Below are positions 26,240-34,718 of a stretch of DNA of 63,118 bases, piece after piece. Both the position numbers and the translations under genes were made by a program. The stretch covers positions 1-63,118 of the forward strand of contig CAYMVL010000008.1 of assembly GCA_964394145.1 (NCBI GenBank), read 5' to 3'. The notes beneath the pieces are model-generated. The model searched no databases, had not been told where the DNA came from, and worked only from the letters and a program-made list of their open reading frames with translations. This DNA is from JAFGBN01 sp964394145 (GTDB taxonomy: Bacteria; Chloroflexota; Dehalococcoidia; GIF9; AB-539-J10). The stretch's first letter is position 1. Each line of letters opens with the position of its first letter.

Positions 26240-26758
26240 TCAGACCAATCTCGGACAACATTTATCGCAAAAGCCCGCTCCCTTCCGGTCGGTATCAGCC
26301 AGACTATTGGAGAAATGCATAACGCATCCGGGATTAGGACAATGCCCCAGACCAAAAGTGTGTCCTAATTCATGGACTATCTCCTTCGTTGCTCTCTCCA
26401 AAAACAATTCTTCGTCAGCCGCTAAACCGTAATATTCCTGCCTTAACCGGCATAACGATACGACTGCTGTTCCAGAGGCAACGTCGGCCTCGCCAAAAAC
26501 GAAGTTAAGCCCGGGAGCAAAAATATCAGCCCCTGTTACACCCACAATTTTCTCATCTCTTTCTCTACCTGAAGAGTTCAATGAAGCGATTAACTTTGAA
26601 GACCGATATTGCTTTCTTGTCCGGTCATAGGCATAGTCCAAGTTGTTCAAGCCTGCTCCTATTTCTACCGGGCAATTGAAAATCCCCCTGATCCTATCCT
26701 CGAGCCCAACCATTATTTCTCTAGCTACATCGCCCACCGGTTTCAGCGTGATTTTCAT
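26240..26758 (-). CDS. amzA: Archaemetzincin zinc protease
   Basis: A 172-residue metzincin. The consensus HELGHTFGLGH (His129, His133, His139) is followed by the archaemetzincin Cys set Cys140, Cys145, Cys164 and Cys167, which binds a second zinc. The Met-turn CVMHFSNS is present. Physiological substrates of prokaryotic archaemetzincins are unknown. The ATG at 26758 is preferred because GAGGGGAACA precedes it; the upstream ATG at 26770 overlaps that site. It is monocistronic. The family is common in archaea and patchy in bacteria, so ancient transfer is plausible. Confidence 0.92.
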   Translation of the reverse strand: MKITLKPVGDVAREIMVGLEDRIRGIFNCPVEIGAGLNNLDYAYDRTRKQYRSSKLIASLNSSGRERDEKIVGVTGADIFAPGLNFVFGEADVASGTAVVSLCRLRQEYYGLAADEELFLERATKEIVHELGHTFGLGHCPNPGCVMHFSNSLADTDRKGAGFCDKCCPRLV

Positions 26759-27173
26759 TGTTCCCCTCAATTCCCTCTACTTGACCTCGCAGCAAAGGCT
26801 CTTGGCACAAGTTGGAAAATCCTAGAATCTTATCAGAATTTAGCCTGTCTTTCATCCCCTTTCCCGGATATGGGGAAACATCTCTTAACAGCAGGCTCCT
26901 AATGGGGCCTTCCTCAGTAGCACAACACGAGTCGAGATAATATCCTAGACCTGAGCACTGTTATCTTAACTTCAAAGGCGCAGTCCGCCTCCAGCGTCAA
27001 TAATCACTTTTCAAACATAACATACATCCGTCTAATCACAATTTGGAGGATACTCTATCTTAACAACGGCCCAAAATGTTAAGCTTTGGTGCTTTGGCAG
27101 TTCAGATGAGAGTCGTAGTCATGGCAGCTCCCACTCCGTTGCTCCGGCGATGTCGTAAAGTGAGCCAACCGCT
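26759..27173. other. Divergent intergenic region, no gene seen
   Basis: About 415 bases between archaemetzincin and the methyltransferase. Short frames lack ribosome sites or family features. GGATATGGGG at 26874 and neighbouring motifs do not form a convincing hairpin, and no clear -35/-10 pair was found for either gene. Confidence 0.45.
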
Positions 27174-27845
27174 GTGACCACTTCAATCTTGCTTCTGGTA
27201 CTGAAGATCCTGGGCTGTATTGCCCTGGTGGTACCGGCATGGTTGCTTGTTGTTCACCCCATTACTAAATTAGTCCGGCGTTCTACAAGCCTCCCTGACC
27301 CGACATTCATCATCTCATTCATAAATAATCCGATCAGACGCAAAATCCAGCCTCCTCACGGAGTCATAGACCACATGAATATTCAGGAAGGGATGAAGGT
27401 TTTAGAACTGGGTCCTGGCACAGGATTCTATACCTTCGAAGCCGCCCGGCGAGTTGGACCATCGGGACACGTTTACGCCGTGGATATCAAACCGGAGGTA
27501 ATAGCTATACTCGGAGGAAAGATCCGAAGAGCTCAACTCAGGAATATCACCACGACAATTGCCGCTGCCCATGAAATCCCGCTGACAAGCAACAGCGTAG
27601 ATAGGACTCTTATGGTACACGTCCTCCCAGAGATACCTGACAAGACAAAAGCACTAGGCGAAATCCACAGAGTCCTGAACAAGGATGGCTTATTGACGCT
27701 GGCCGAGGGCCTTATTGACCCTGACTACCGTTTTCGCAAAACGGAGATTGTCTGGTGTACAGACGCCGGATTTGAATTGGTGGCCAGCTATGGCAGCCCC
27801 TTCTTCTACATACTCACCTTCAAGTTAGCGGCACAGGGCCTGTGA
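27174..27845 (+). CDS. Membrane-anchored SAM-dependent methyltransferase
   Basis: A 223-residue class I methyltransferase with an N-terminal membrane anchor (residues about 5-27, hydrophobic ILLLVLKILGCIALVV). Motif I is VLELGPGTGFYTFEAA (about 82), the acidic loop is VYAVDIKPE (about 104) and motif IV-like TLMVHVLPEIPD follows. It resembles UbiE/PMT-like lipid methyltransferases, so a membrane lipid or quinone substrate is plausible. The GTG start at 27174 has a poor ribosome site. It is 111 bases from pdxS, which has its own promoter. Confidence 0.8.
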   Translation: MTTSILLLVLKILGCIALVVPAWLLVVHPITKLVRRSTSLPDPTFIISFINNPIRRKIQPPHGVIDHMNIQEGMKVLELGPGTGFYTFEAARRVGPSGHVYAVDIKPEVIAILGGKIRRAQLRNITTTIAAAHEIPLTSNSVDRTLMVHVLPEIPDKTKALGEIHRVLNKDGLLTLAEGLIDPDYRFRKTEIVWCTDAGFELVASYGSPFFYILTFKLAAQGL

Positions 27846-27909
27846 CAGAAAGGCACATGCTTATGACCGGTCTGCCGTTCATAATATAAGGCTCGCTGAG
27901 TCACCAATT

Positions 27910-27938
27910 TTGATTTTCTGCGATACTTACTCTATAAT
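27910..27938 (+). promoter_or_regulatory. Sigma-70 promoter for pdxS
   Basis: TTGATT at 27910-27915, a 17-base spacer and a perfect TATAAT at 27933-27938, 19 bases before the pdxS ATG, with TTTGAGGGGAAT as the ribosome site. Confidence 0.78.
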
Positions 27939-27956
27939 TGATTCTTTGAGGGGAAT

Positions 27957-28841
27957 ATGGCACAGGAAGGTACTTGGAAAGTCAAGACAGGCCTTGCTCA
28001 GATGTTGAAGGGTGGCGTCATCATGGATGTGGTCAATCCGGAGCAGGCAAAGATTGCCCAGGATGCGGGTGCCTGCGCCGTTATGGCGTTGGAGCGAGTG
28101 CCTGCGGATATTCGTGCCACCGGCGGTGTGGCGCGTATGGCCGACCCGGGCATAATCACGGCCATAATGGAAACGGTAAGCATACCTGTAATGGCAAAAT
28201 GCCGTATTGGTCACTTTGTCGAAGCTCAAGTGCTGGAGGCACTCGGCATTGATTTCATCGATGAATCCGAAGTGCTCACCCCGGCTGATGAAAACCATCA
28301 TGTTTGGAAGCACAGCTTCAAGATACCATTCGTTTGTGGCTGTCGCGATCTAGGCGAAGCACTGCGTCGTATTGCTGAGGGCGCAGCTATGATTCGAACC
28401 AAAGGCGAAGCCGGCACAGGCAACATTGTTGAAGCTGTGAGGCATATGCGAGCTGTGCAGGACGGAATTCACAGGCTCGAGGCCTTACCCCAGGATGAGT
28501 TAGTAGCGGAGGCAAAACTACTCGGCGCTCCTCTAGAACTGGTAATGGAAATACATAACACCGGAAGACTACCGGTAGTGAATTTTGCCGCTGGCGGTGT
28601 GGCTACGCCCGCTGACGCGGCTTTGATGATGCAACTGGGTGCTGATGGAGTCTTTGTTGGCTCGGGCATTTTCAAGTCCAGCAACCCTGCTGCTATGGCA
28701 CAAGCCATCGTGAAAGCCACCACTCATTATCAAGACCCTGCCATTATCGCCGAACTGTCCAAAGGCTTAGGGATTGCTATGTCTGGCCTGGACATAAAGG
28801 CTATACCACAACAAGAACTGCTAGCCCCCAGAGGATGGTAG
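27957..28841 (+). CDS. pdxS: Pyridoxal 5'-phosphate synthase PdxS
   Basis: PdxS joins ribose 5-phosphate, glyceraldehyde 3-phosphate and ammonia into PLP. The 294-residue barrel shows Asp24 (GVIMDVVNPEQA), Lys81 (MAKCRIGH) and Lys at about 149 (RTKGEAGTG), the residues that hold successive intermediates. The usual partner, glutaminase PdxT, is not adjacent; the next gene is a Ycf45-type ATPase 16 bases on. Either pdxT lies elsewhere or free ammonia is used. The gene opens a run of housekeeping genes extending to yraN. Confidence 0.97.
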   Translation: MAQEGTWKVKTGLAQMLKGGVIMDVVNPEQAKIAQDAGACAVMALERVPADIRATGGVARMADPGIITAIMETVSIPVMAKCRIGHFVEAQVLEALGIDFIDESEVLTPADENHHVWKHSFKIPFVCGCRDLGEALRRIAEGAAMIRTKGEAGTGNIVEAVRHMRAVQDGIHRLEALPQDELVAEAKLLGAPLELVMEIHNTGRLPVVNFAAGGVATPADAALMMQLGADGVFVGSGIFKSSNPAAMAQAIVKATTHYQDPAIIAELSKGLGIAMSGLDIKAIPQQELLAPRGW

Positions 28842-28857
28842 GCATCATGCTTGACTA

Positions 28858-30276
28858 ATGCGACAAGTAATTACTGACGAGCTAGAAGCGTTACTTGATG
28901 TTTTGCCACCACACATCCGTGAACCACTTTGCGACCATCCTGACAGTGCTGAGCTACTGGAGGTAGTATTAGATTTAGGGCGTCTGCCCGAAGCTCGTTT
29001 CCCTAATCGGGAACTCATACTTAATTCTAAAGAGATAAATCAGGCTGACATTGACTATGTTGTGTCGCGCGTCGGCCAGTTCTCAGGAGATAACCGCGCT
29101 GGAATTGAACGCACCCTCCACCGTATTTCAGCCATACGCAATAGAAACGGTAATATAATTGGCTTGACTTGCCGTGTGGGTAGAGCTGTATTCGGCACCG
29201 TAAAGATGATTCAAGACCTAATCGAATTAGGCAAGAATGTTTTATTGCTAGGACGCCCCGGAGTAGGCAAAACAACCATGTTGAGAGAAGTGGCCCGAGT
29301 GCTGGCCGATGATTGCAAAAAACGTGTTATCGTTATTGACACTTCCAATGAAATTGCAGGGGATGGCGACATCCCCCATCCAGCTATCGGACACGCACGG
29401 CGAATGCAAGTAAGTGCTCCTGCCAGACAGCATGCTGTAATGATTGAAGCAGTGGAGAACCACATGCCGGAGGTTATAATCATTGACGAAATAGGCACTG
29501 AACTGGAAGCCCAAGCGGCTCGGACTATAGGCGAGCGGGGAGTACAGTTAGTAGGTACAGCACATGGTAACTGTTTGGAAAACTTGATAATGAATCCTAC
29601 CCTGGCTGACCTTATTGGTGGCGTCCAGTCGGTTACCTTGAGTGATGAGGAAGCAAGACGCCGCCACACACAAAAATCCATCCTCGAGCGCAAGGCACCA
29701 CCTACCTTCGATGTCGTGGTTGAAATCGTGGAGTATTACAGGGTGACCATTCATCCCAACGTAATTGACGCTGTAGATGCTGCTTTGCACCAGCGACCTG
29801 TCAAGACGGAGGTCCGCTGGATGGACAATAGTGGTGAGGTAAAACGGGAAGAGAGGATGTCCGTGCCCTCTCCACAACATAATCAAAGACCGGCACCAAG
29901 CCAGGAGCAATCACCGCCGGAACCATTACGCTTCTACCTCTTTGGCACTAACCGCTCCCGGTTAGAACAAGTTGCCAAGGAGAAGCAGAAGGACTTGAGA
30001 ATAGTCACAAGCCTCAGGCAAGCTGACATTTTCCTTACGACGCGAAGTTATTACCGCCGCAAACCGCAGAAGATAAGGGATGCCGAAGAGCTGGGTATAC
30101 CGGTCTTCGCTCTAAAGAGCAACAACCTCACGCAAATGAGACAATGCGTGGACACTGTCTACCCAATTATCGAAACGCAACCGCCCTATGTCCGTCACTT
30201 GCAGCATCTGCTAGCCCAGCATCACGTCTCGGCTCCGGATAACCAGAACAAGAAGCCTGCCGACAAAAAACGGTAG
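28858..30276 (+). CDS. Ycf45/SpoIIIAA-like AAA ATPase
   Basis: A 472-residue P-loop ATPase of the Ycf45/R3H family. The N-terminal domain carries LDLGRLPEARF and the Walker A loop LLGRPGVGKTTMLREVA at about 130-147; VIVIDTSNEIAGDGD, HARRMQV and Walker B VIIIDEIGTELEA follow, then VQLVGTAHGN. After a charged, Pro/Gln-rich linker near 325-355, a small C-terminal domain resembles the nucleic-acid-binding part of the family. These proteins are related to secretion ATPases and thought to bind nucleic acid. Co-directional with pdxS and tmk. Confidence 0.85.
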   Translation: MRQVITDELEALLDVLPPHIREPLCDHPDSAELLEVVLDLGRLPEARFPNRELILNSKEINQADIDYVVSRVGQFSGDNRAGIERTLHRISAIRNRNGNIIGLTCRVGRAVFGTVKMIQDLIELGKNVLLLGRPGVGKTTMLREVARVLADDCKKRVIVIDTSNEIAGDGDIPHPAIGHARRMQVSAPARQHAVMIEAVENHMPEVIIIDEIGTELEAQAARTIGERGVQLVGTAHGNCLENLIMNPTLADLIGGVQSVTLSDEEARRRHTQKSILERKAPPTFDVVVEIVEYYRVTIHPNVIDAVDAALHQRPVKTEVRWMDNSGEVKREERMSVPSPQHNQRPAPSQEQSPPEPLRFYLFGTNRSRLEQVAKEKQKDLRIVTSLRQADIFLTTRSYYRRKPQKIRDAEELGIPVFALKSNNLTQMRQCVDTVYPIIETQPPYVRHLQHLLAQHHVSAPDNQNKKPADKKR

Positions 30277-30301
30277 CTAATAGCTGGAATTGAGGTAATC
30301 C

Positions 30302-30952
30302 TTGAGGCTATTTATAACATTCGAAGGTGGTGAGGGTTGCGGCAAAAGCACCCAGGCCAGGACCCTCTGGAAAAAGCTAGACCAAGAAAGCATCCCAGCC
30401 ATACTGACCCACGAACCCGGAGGTACAGCTTTAAGCAATGAGATAAGAAAACTGCTTAAGAACAGGCTTGATAGTCATATTCTGCCTCAAGCTGAGTTGT
30501 TCCTTTTTGCCGCTTGCCGTAGTCAATTGCTAGGTGACGTAATCCAGCCGGCTTTAGCCCAAGGCAAGTTGGTCGTCTGCGACCGCTTTGCTCATTCCAC
30601 TCTAGCCTACCAGGGCTACGGACGTGGACTCGATTTAACCGTCATACAGACCGTCAATAATCTGGCCACAGAGAATATAAAACCAGACTTCACTATACTT
30701 CTGGACCTTCCTCCCGAGCTGGCATTGGCACGAAAACGTAGCCTTAAAGACCGTTTCGAGCTAGAGGACTTATCTTTCCATCGCCGGGTAAGGCAGGGCT
30801 ATCTCAAGATGGCAGCAGAAGAACCCGACAGCTGGCTCGTGGTAGACGCCTCCCTACCCAAAAAGAAAATCGCGCAGATTATTTGGGAACAGGTAAGCCA
30901 CCTGTTATCTATTCAATCACCATCGCAGACCCAGTCTATTTCCCTTACCTAA
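30302..30952 (+). CDS. tmk: Thymidylate kinase
   Basis: Tmk phosphorylates dTMP to dTDP. A 216-residue P-loop kinase with FEGGEGCGKSTQA at residues 7-19, the DR-containing VCDRFAHSTLAYQGYGRG at about 92, TILLDLPPELALAR at about 134 and a lid segment KDRFELEDLSFH. The TTG start at 30302 follows GAGGTAATCC. It lies 25 bases after the ATPase gene. Confidence 0.95.
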   Translation: MRLFITFEGGEGCGKSTQARTLWKKLDQESIPAILTHEPGGTALSNEIRKLLKNRLDSHILPQAELFLFAACRSQLLGDVIQPALAQGKLVVCDRFAHSTLAYQGYGRGLDLTVIQTVNNLATENIKPDFTILLDLPPELALARKRSLKDRFELEDLSFHRRVRQGYLKMAAEEPDSWLVVDASLPKKKIAQIIWEQVSHLLSIQSPSQTQSISLT

Positions 30953-31048
30953 CAAGAATAGCCCATTGGCCAGGCACAAACTGTGTAGCAGCCGTTATAC
31001 TGACGGGCATGACATCTAGCTAAGCACCACTTTGTGCGATATACTTAC

Positions 31049-32128
31049 ATGGCATCTATGACTGCAGCTAGCGTAGCCGTGGCACTCAGCGGAGGGCTGG
31101 ACTCCTCTGTAGCTGCGTCGTTGCTTAAGCAATCTGGCTGCGAAGTCACGGGCATCTATGCACATCTTTGGGACTCCCAAGAATCAGACCGGCAGCAAGA
31201 ACACGCGGAGAATCTTTGCCACGTCCTGAACATACCGTTTCACATAATAGACTTACAACAGGAGTTCGAGCATTACGTAGTGAACTACTTCTGCCAAGAA
31301 TACAATGCGGGACATACTCCCAACCCCTGTATCATATGTAATCAGAAAATAAAGTTCCGGCTCCTACTGGATAAAGCGCTTGTTTCAGGTGTTGAGTACC
31401 TAGCCACAGGTCATTATGCCAGAATTGACCATCGGGGCGATGGCTATCATCTGCTTCAAGCCAAAGATATAAGCAGAGACCAGTCCTACTTCCTGTATAC
31501 CCTAACCCAAGAGAGACTGAGGCGCATTCTCTTCCCACTCGGCGAATATACCAAAGCTGACATTCAGGAGCTGGCGAAACAGTCTGGCGTGCCTGTCACC
31601 ACCAAATCCAGCCAGGACATTTGCTTTATCTCGCCCAAGAACTACCGCGCATTTCTTGCCCAGCGTTTCTTGCCCAGACCAGGAAACATCGTGGACAGCC
31701 GGGGAAAACACGTGGGCAATCACCAGGGAATCGCCTTCTACACCATTGGCCAAAGGCACGGCTTGGGATTGGCATCAGACAGACCCGTCTATGTCACAAG
31801 GATAGAGACAGAGCACGACCGCGTTGTTATCGGTGAGGGAAGGCAACTCTATAGCCGCAGGGCTACCGCAAAAACAGTTAGCTGGGTAAGCGGTAATCCA
31901 CCGATAGAGCCAATCACCATCACTGCCAAAATCCGTTACAGATCGAACCCGGCAGAAGCGACGCTATACCCCCCTGATCCACACCCTCATGGTGATGCCC
32001 GCCTCAGTATTCCGCTTTATCGCGTCTGCTTTACACACCCACAACGCGCTCTAACCCCGGGGCAAGCCATCGTCTTCTACAGAGGCGACGAGGTGCTGGG
32101 TGGCGGTATTATAGAGGATAACAACTGA
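31049..32128 (+). CDS. mnmA: tRNA-specific 2-thiouridylase MnmA
   Basis: MnmA installs the 2-thio group on U34 of Lys, Glu and Gln tRNAs. Visible are the PP-loop ALSGGLDSSVAA, the catalytic Cys of NPCIICNQ (about 94), the second Cys in SQDICFIS (about 191) and the FYTIGQRHGLG loop. The length near 360 residues is normal. Candidate starts are the GTG at 31034 and ATGs at 31049 and 31058; none has a good ribosome site, so the exact start is uncertain. It is 96 bases from tmk. Confidence 0.94.
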   Translation: MASMTAASVAVALSGGLDSSVAASLLKQSGCEVTGIYAHLWDSQESDRQQEHAENLCHVLNIPFHIIDLQQEFEHYVVNYFCQEYNAGHTPNPCIICNQKIKFRLLLDKALVSGVEYLATGHYARIDHRGDGYHLLQAKDISRDQSYFLYTLTQERLRRILFPLGEYTKADIQELAKQSGVPVTTKSSQDICFISPKNYRAFLAQRFLPRPGNIVDSRGKHVGNHQGIAFYTIGQRHGLGLASDRPVYVTRIETEHDRVVIGEGRQLYSRRATAKTVSWVSGNPPIEPITITAKIRYRSNPAEATLYPPDPHPHGDARLSIPLYRVCFTHPQRALTPGQAIVFYRGDEVLGGGIIEDNN

Positions 32129-32169
32129 GGAGCAAGACTGACAGAGCAAAAATGTAAAGGCCTTGCCGT

Positions 32170-32811
32170 TTGAGCTTGAATAGGAAAATGTTACAACTGC
32201 CGAGTCTGGCTCACGAAGATAGACTCAAATCACAGGGCTATGAATTCATCGCTGGCATAGATGAGGCCGGAAGAGGAGCCCTTGCTGGTCCGGTAGTTGC
32301 GGGTGCCGTCATGCTAGCTCCCTATAACTATCCTGATTGGCTTAAACTGGTTCGAGATAGCAAAGAATTAAGCCCCAAGAAACGCGAATTTATCTTCAGC
32401 CTGATTCAGAAGGACGCTCTAGCCGTGGCCACGGGTATCGTTGCCCCAGAAGTAATTGATTCCATCAACATCCTCGAGGCAACTAAGCTGGCCATGATGC
32501 AAGCTATCCAAAAACTCCCACGACAACCACAATTCCTTCTTATCGATAGGCTCATTTTGCCCCGCTGCTCTACCCCCCAACTAGGAATAACCGGAGGCGA
32601 TAAGCTCTGTCTGTCTATCGCCTGTGCCTCCATCGTGGCTAAAGTCACCAGAGACCGTATCATGGAAGAGCTTGCCACCACTTATCCAGGTTACGCGCTG
32701 GCCAAGCATAAGGGTTATGGAACAAGCGAACATATTTCCTGTCTTCGCCGCCTCGGCCCCTGCCAAATACACCGTTTATCATTCGCCCCAGTCAAGCAAA
32801 TAAGCAGATGA
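32170..32811 (+). CDS. rnhB: Ribonuclease HII
   Basis: RnhB removes ribonucleotides from DNA and RNA primers. The 213-residue protein carries GIDEAGRGALAGPVVAGAV (Asp and Glu ligands), VRDSKELSPKKRE, LLIDRLI and SIACASIVAKVTRD, followed by HKGYGT. The TTG at 32170 has TAAAGG upstream; an ATG at 32188 is possible. It overlaps yraN by four bases. Confidence 0.95.
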   Translation: MSLNRKMLQLPSLAHEDRLKSQGYEFIAGIDEAGRGALAGPVVAGAVMLAPYNYPDWLKLVRDSKELSPKKREFIFSLIQKDALAVATGIVAPEVIDSINILEATKLAMMQAIQKLPRQPQFLLIDRLILPRCSTPQLGITGGDKLCLSIACASIVAKVTRDRIMEELATTYPGYALAKHKGYGTSEHISCLRRLGPCQIHRLSFAPVKQISR

Positions 32812-33194
32812 CCACGCGCCGTCAAGAAGTCGGTAAGATTGGTGAGAAATTAGCCACCAAATTTCTCAAGAAAAGGGGCTATCGCATTCTCGAGAAGAAT
32901 TTTCACTGCCGTGGAGGCGAAATTGACATAATTGCTCACCACCGAGACTATCTCGTTTTTGTTGAGGTTCGCACGAAGACCACCGTAGACTTTGGCAGCC
33001 CCGAAGAATCGATAACCCACAACAAGAAGCAGCGACTGACTGCCGCAGCCTTAACCTACATTAACACTCACCCCAACCTGCCACCCCTCTGGCGCATAGA
33101 CGTTGTGGCTCTGGAACTGGACGACAAAGGCAAGGCCAAACGTATTGAAATTATCGAGGACGCCATTGAGCAGGAATCCCAACGCAATTGCTAG
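32808..33194 (+). CDS. yraN: UPF0102 (YraN) family nuclease-fold protein
   Basis: A 128-residue UPF0102 protein with KIGEKLATKFLKKRGYRILEKN and GGEIDIIAHHRDYLVFVEVRTK, the E-D-ExK core of a PD-(D/E)XK-like fold. Its role is usually unproven. The rnhB-yraN pairing, with a four-base overlap, is the common bacterial arrangement and supports the call. It ends the plus-strand housekeeping run. Confidence 0.93.
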   Translation: MTTRRQEVGKIGEKLATKFLKKRGYRILEKNFHCRGGEIDIIAHHRDYLVFVEVRTKTTVDFGSPEESITHNKKQRLTAAALTYINTHPNLPPLWRIDVVALELDDKGKAKRIEIIEDAIEQESQRNC

Positions 33195-33331
33195 TCACTA
33201 TCATTGCCTAGACACTTGTCTACCCCATGCCCATCTATTCCGCTCTCAGTGAGCCCAACACTCTCACCCCCTATCCCCTATTCTTACCTATCTCTACAAC
33301 GATTTGAAGGCCGCATCAATAAGCTAAAGGC

Positions 33332-33748
33332 CTATCGAAACCACGTCCCGGGGTTCCACCAATGTCGCCTGGCCGGCATCGGCAACAGTTTCTGTATCTG
33401 ACCCTGAGCCTCACGCAATAGCACGTGAAGCTCGCCTATCTGTCTATCTTTCTCCTCAAGCTGACCCCTCAACAATCCGATAGTAGCCTCCAAAGTTCTA
33501 TGGTCAACTCCAGACCCCTCTCTACCCAATTTCCCACCCCCCCTGTTCACCTCCTCTCCAACCCAACCACGATCTCCCTGACCACCCTCTCTCGCCTCTG
33601 TCTTACCTTCACCTCCCATATCTATCAGCCACTGCCCATCCTTCATCCAGGCTGTCAATTTCCCAGACTTTATGTAACGACGGACGGTCTTCTCCGATAC
33701 CCCCAGACCCCTTGCCGCCTCAACTATTGTCCAGCCGTGTCTAGCCAT
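33332..33748 (-). CDS. Small helix-turn-helix DNA-binding protein
   Basis: A 138-residue protein in three parts: a MerR/excisionase-like HTH (residues 6-42, TIVEAARGLGVSEKTVRRYI then WLIDM), a Gly/Arg/Glu-rich flexible linker (44-78) and a coiled coil (80-115) that ends in a Trp-rich tail RRHWWNPGTWF. The same layout is common in phage and plasmid-linked HTH proteins whose targets are unknown. Upstream CAAGGAATCCCCT is a weak ribosome site. The linker's low complexity makes the reverse strand pyrimidine-rich. Confidence 0.7.
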   Translation of the reverse strand: MARHGWTIVEAARGLGVSEKTVRRYIKSGKLTAWMKDGQWLIDMGGEGKTEAREGGQGDRGWVGEEVNRGGGKLGREGSGVDHRTLEATIGLLRGQLEEKDRQIGELHVLLREAQGQIQKLLPMPARRHWWNPGTWFR

Positions 33749-34039
33749 AGGGGATTCCTTGTCCAGTCATTTGTCCACCCATACTATATTACCACTGAAT
33801 CGTCCCCCTTGTCACTACATTGCCCATTTAATGCCGATAAATCTTCCATATCCAACACAATCAAAACGGGACACATGTCCAAATATCGCTATTGATTTGC
33901 AGCTATATTTGAATGGGCCTCCATTCACCTGAACTAAAGAGATTCGATTAAGATTCCAAGAGTAAATAGCCTTCTAAAACTACTCCATGGAACTCAGAGT
34001 AGAGATGCTAATTTGGGTAGACAAGCCAGCTGGACAAGT

Positions 34040-34555
34040 CTAAATAGTCTCTTCAAGAAGCTCTTTTTCCCTCGCTCTCATCTTAGCTTCCTCTTCTGCC
34101 TGCTCATGATCATAGCCCAGAAGATGAAGTATCCCATGTATAATCAGTAACGCCAGCTCCCTCTCAACCGGATGCCCCTGCTCCTTAGCCTGCGCAACTG
34201 CTTGAGGATAGGAAATGATTACCTCCCCCAGTCGAGTAATGCCGTCGGGAGGTAAAGCGAAGGATGAATCCGCTTCCCGACGGGAAACCATGTAGAAAGC
34301 CAGCACATCCGTGGGCTCATCTACACTTCGATAGTCTCGATTAAGCCTCTGTACCGTCTCGGAATCGGTAAAAAACAGGCTCACCTCATAAGGAGTAACT
34401 ACCCCCTCGGCTTCAAGGACACGCCGGGCTATCCTTCTCACCCGGTCCTCATCAACCAGGCTTCCGAAGTTTCCCTCAACAGAAATCGCTATTTCCCCCG
34501 ACATTGCTATTATGTCAGCCTCTTTAACACTGCCTTTTGGATTGTTGGTGGTCAA
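34040..34555 (-). CDS. ybeY: Endoribonuclease YbeY
   Basis: YbeY is a zinc RNase in 16S rRNA maturation and ribosome quality control. The signature HGILHLLGYDH places zinc ligands at His140, His144 and His150, and LNRDYRSVDEPTDVLAF is the conserved upstream block. The 171-residue frame begins at a TTG that overlaps the TGA of the small zinc-ribbon gene (TTGA at 34552-34555), a strong coupling signal. Internal starts near residue 18 (34504) are also possible. It lies at the edge of the AT-rich island. Confidence 0.93.
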   Translation of the reverse strand: MTTNNPKGSVKEADIIAMSGEIAISVEGNFGSLVDEDRVRRIARRVLEAEGVVTPYEVSLFFTDSETVQRLNRDYRSVDEPTDVLAFYMVSRREADSSFALPPDGITRLGEVIISYPQAVAQAKEQGHPVERELALLIIHGILHLLGYDHEQAEEEAKMRAREKELLEETI

Positions 34556-34716
34556 ATTGCTTTACCGAGTTCTGCCAATAATTCCGACTGCTCTTCCAAA
34601 GACCATTCCCGACCACACTCACATTTTCCTTGGTAAACATTTTGATATTGCCCCCCAACAACCCCTAGTACCACCTTCCTTCCACATAAACATTCTATTG
34701 TTACATTTTGCTCCAT
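34552..34716 (-). CDS. 54-residue zinc-ribbon protein
   Basis: A small open frame with an excellent ribosome site (AAGGGAGGTGAG, 6-7 bases before the ATG at 34716). The protein has two Cys pairs, CLCG (residues 9-12) and CECG (32-35), separated by about 20 residues, forming a compact zinc ribbon, followed by an acidic helix. It starts two bases after the stop of the broken nuclease gene and its TGA overlaps the ybeY TTG. I recognise no named family. It may belong with the nuclease island or be a ribosome-related partner of YbeY. Confidence 0.75.
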   Translation of the reverse strand: MEQNVTIECLCGRKVVLGVVGGQYQNVYQGKCECGREWSLEEQSELLAELGKAI

Positions 34717-34718
34717 GT

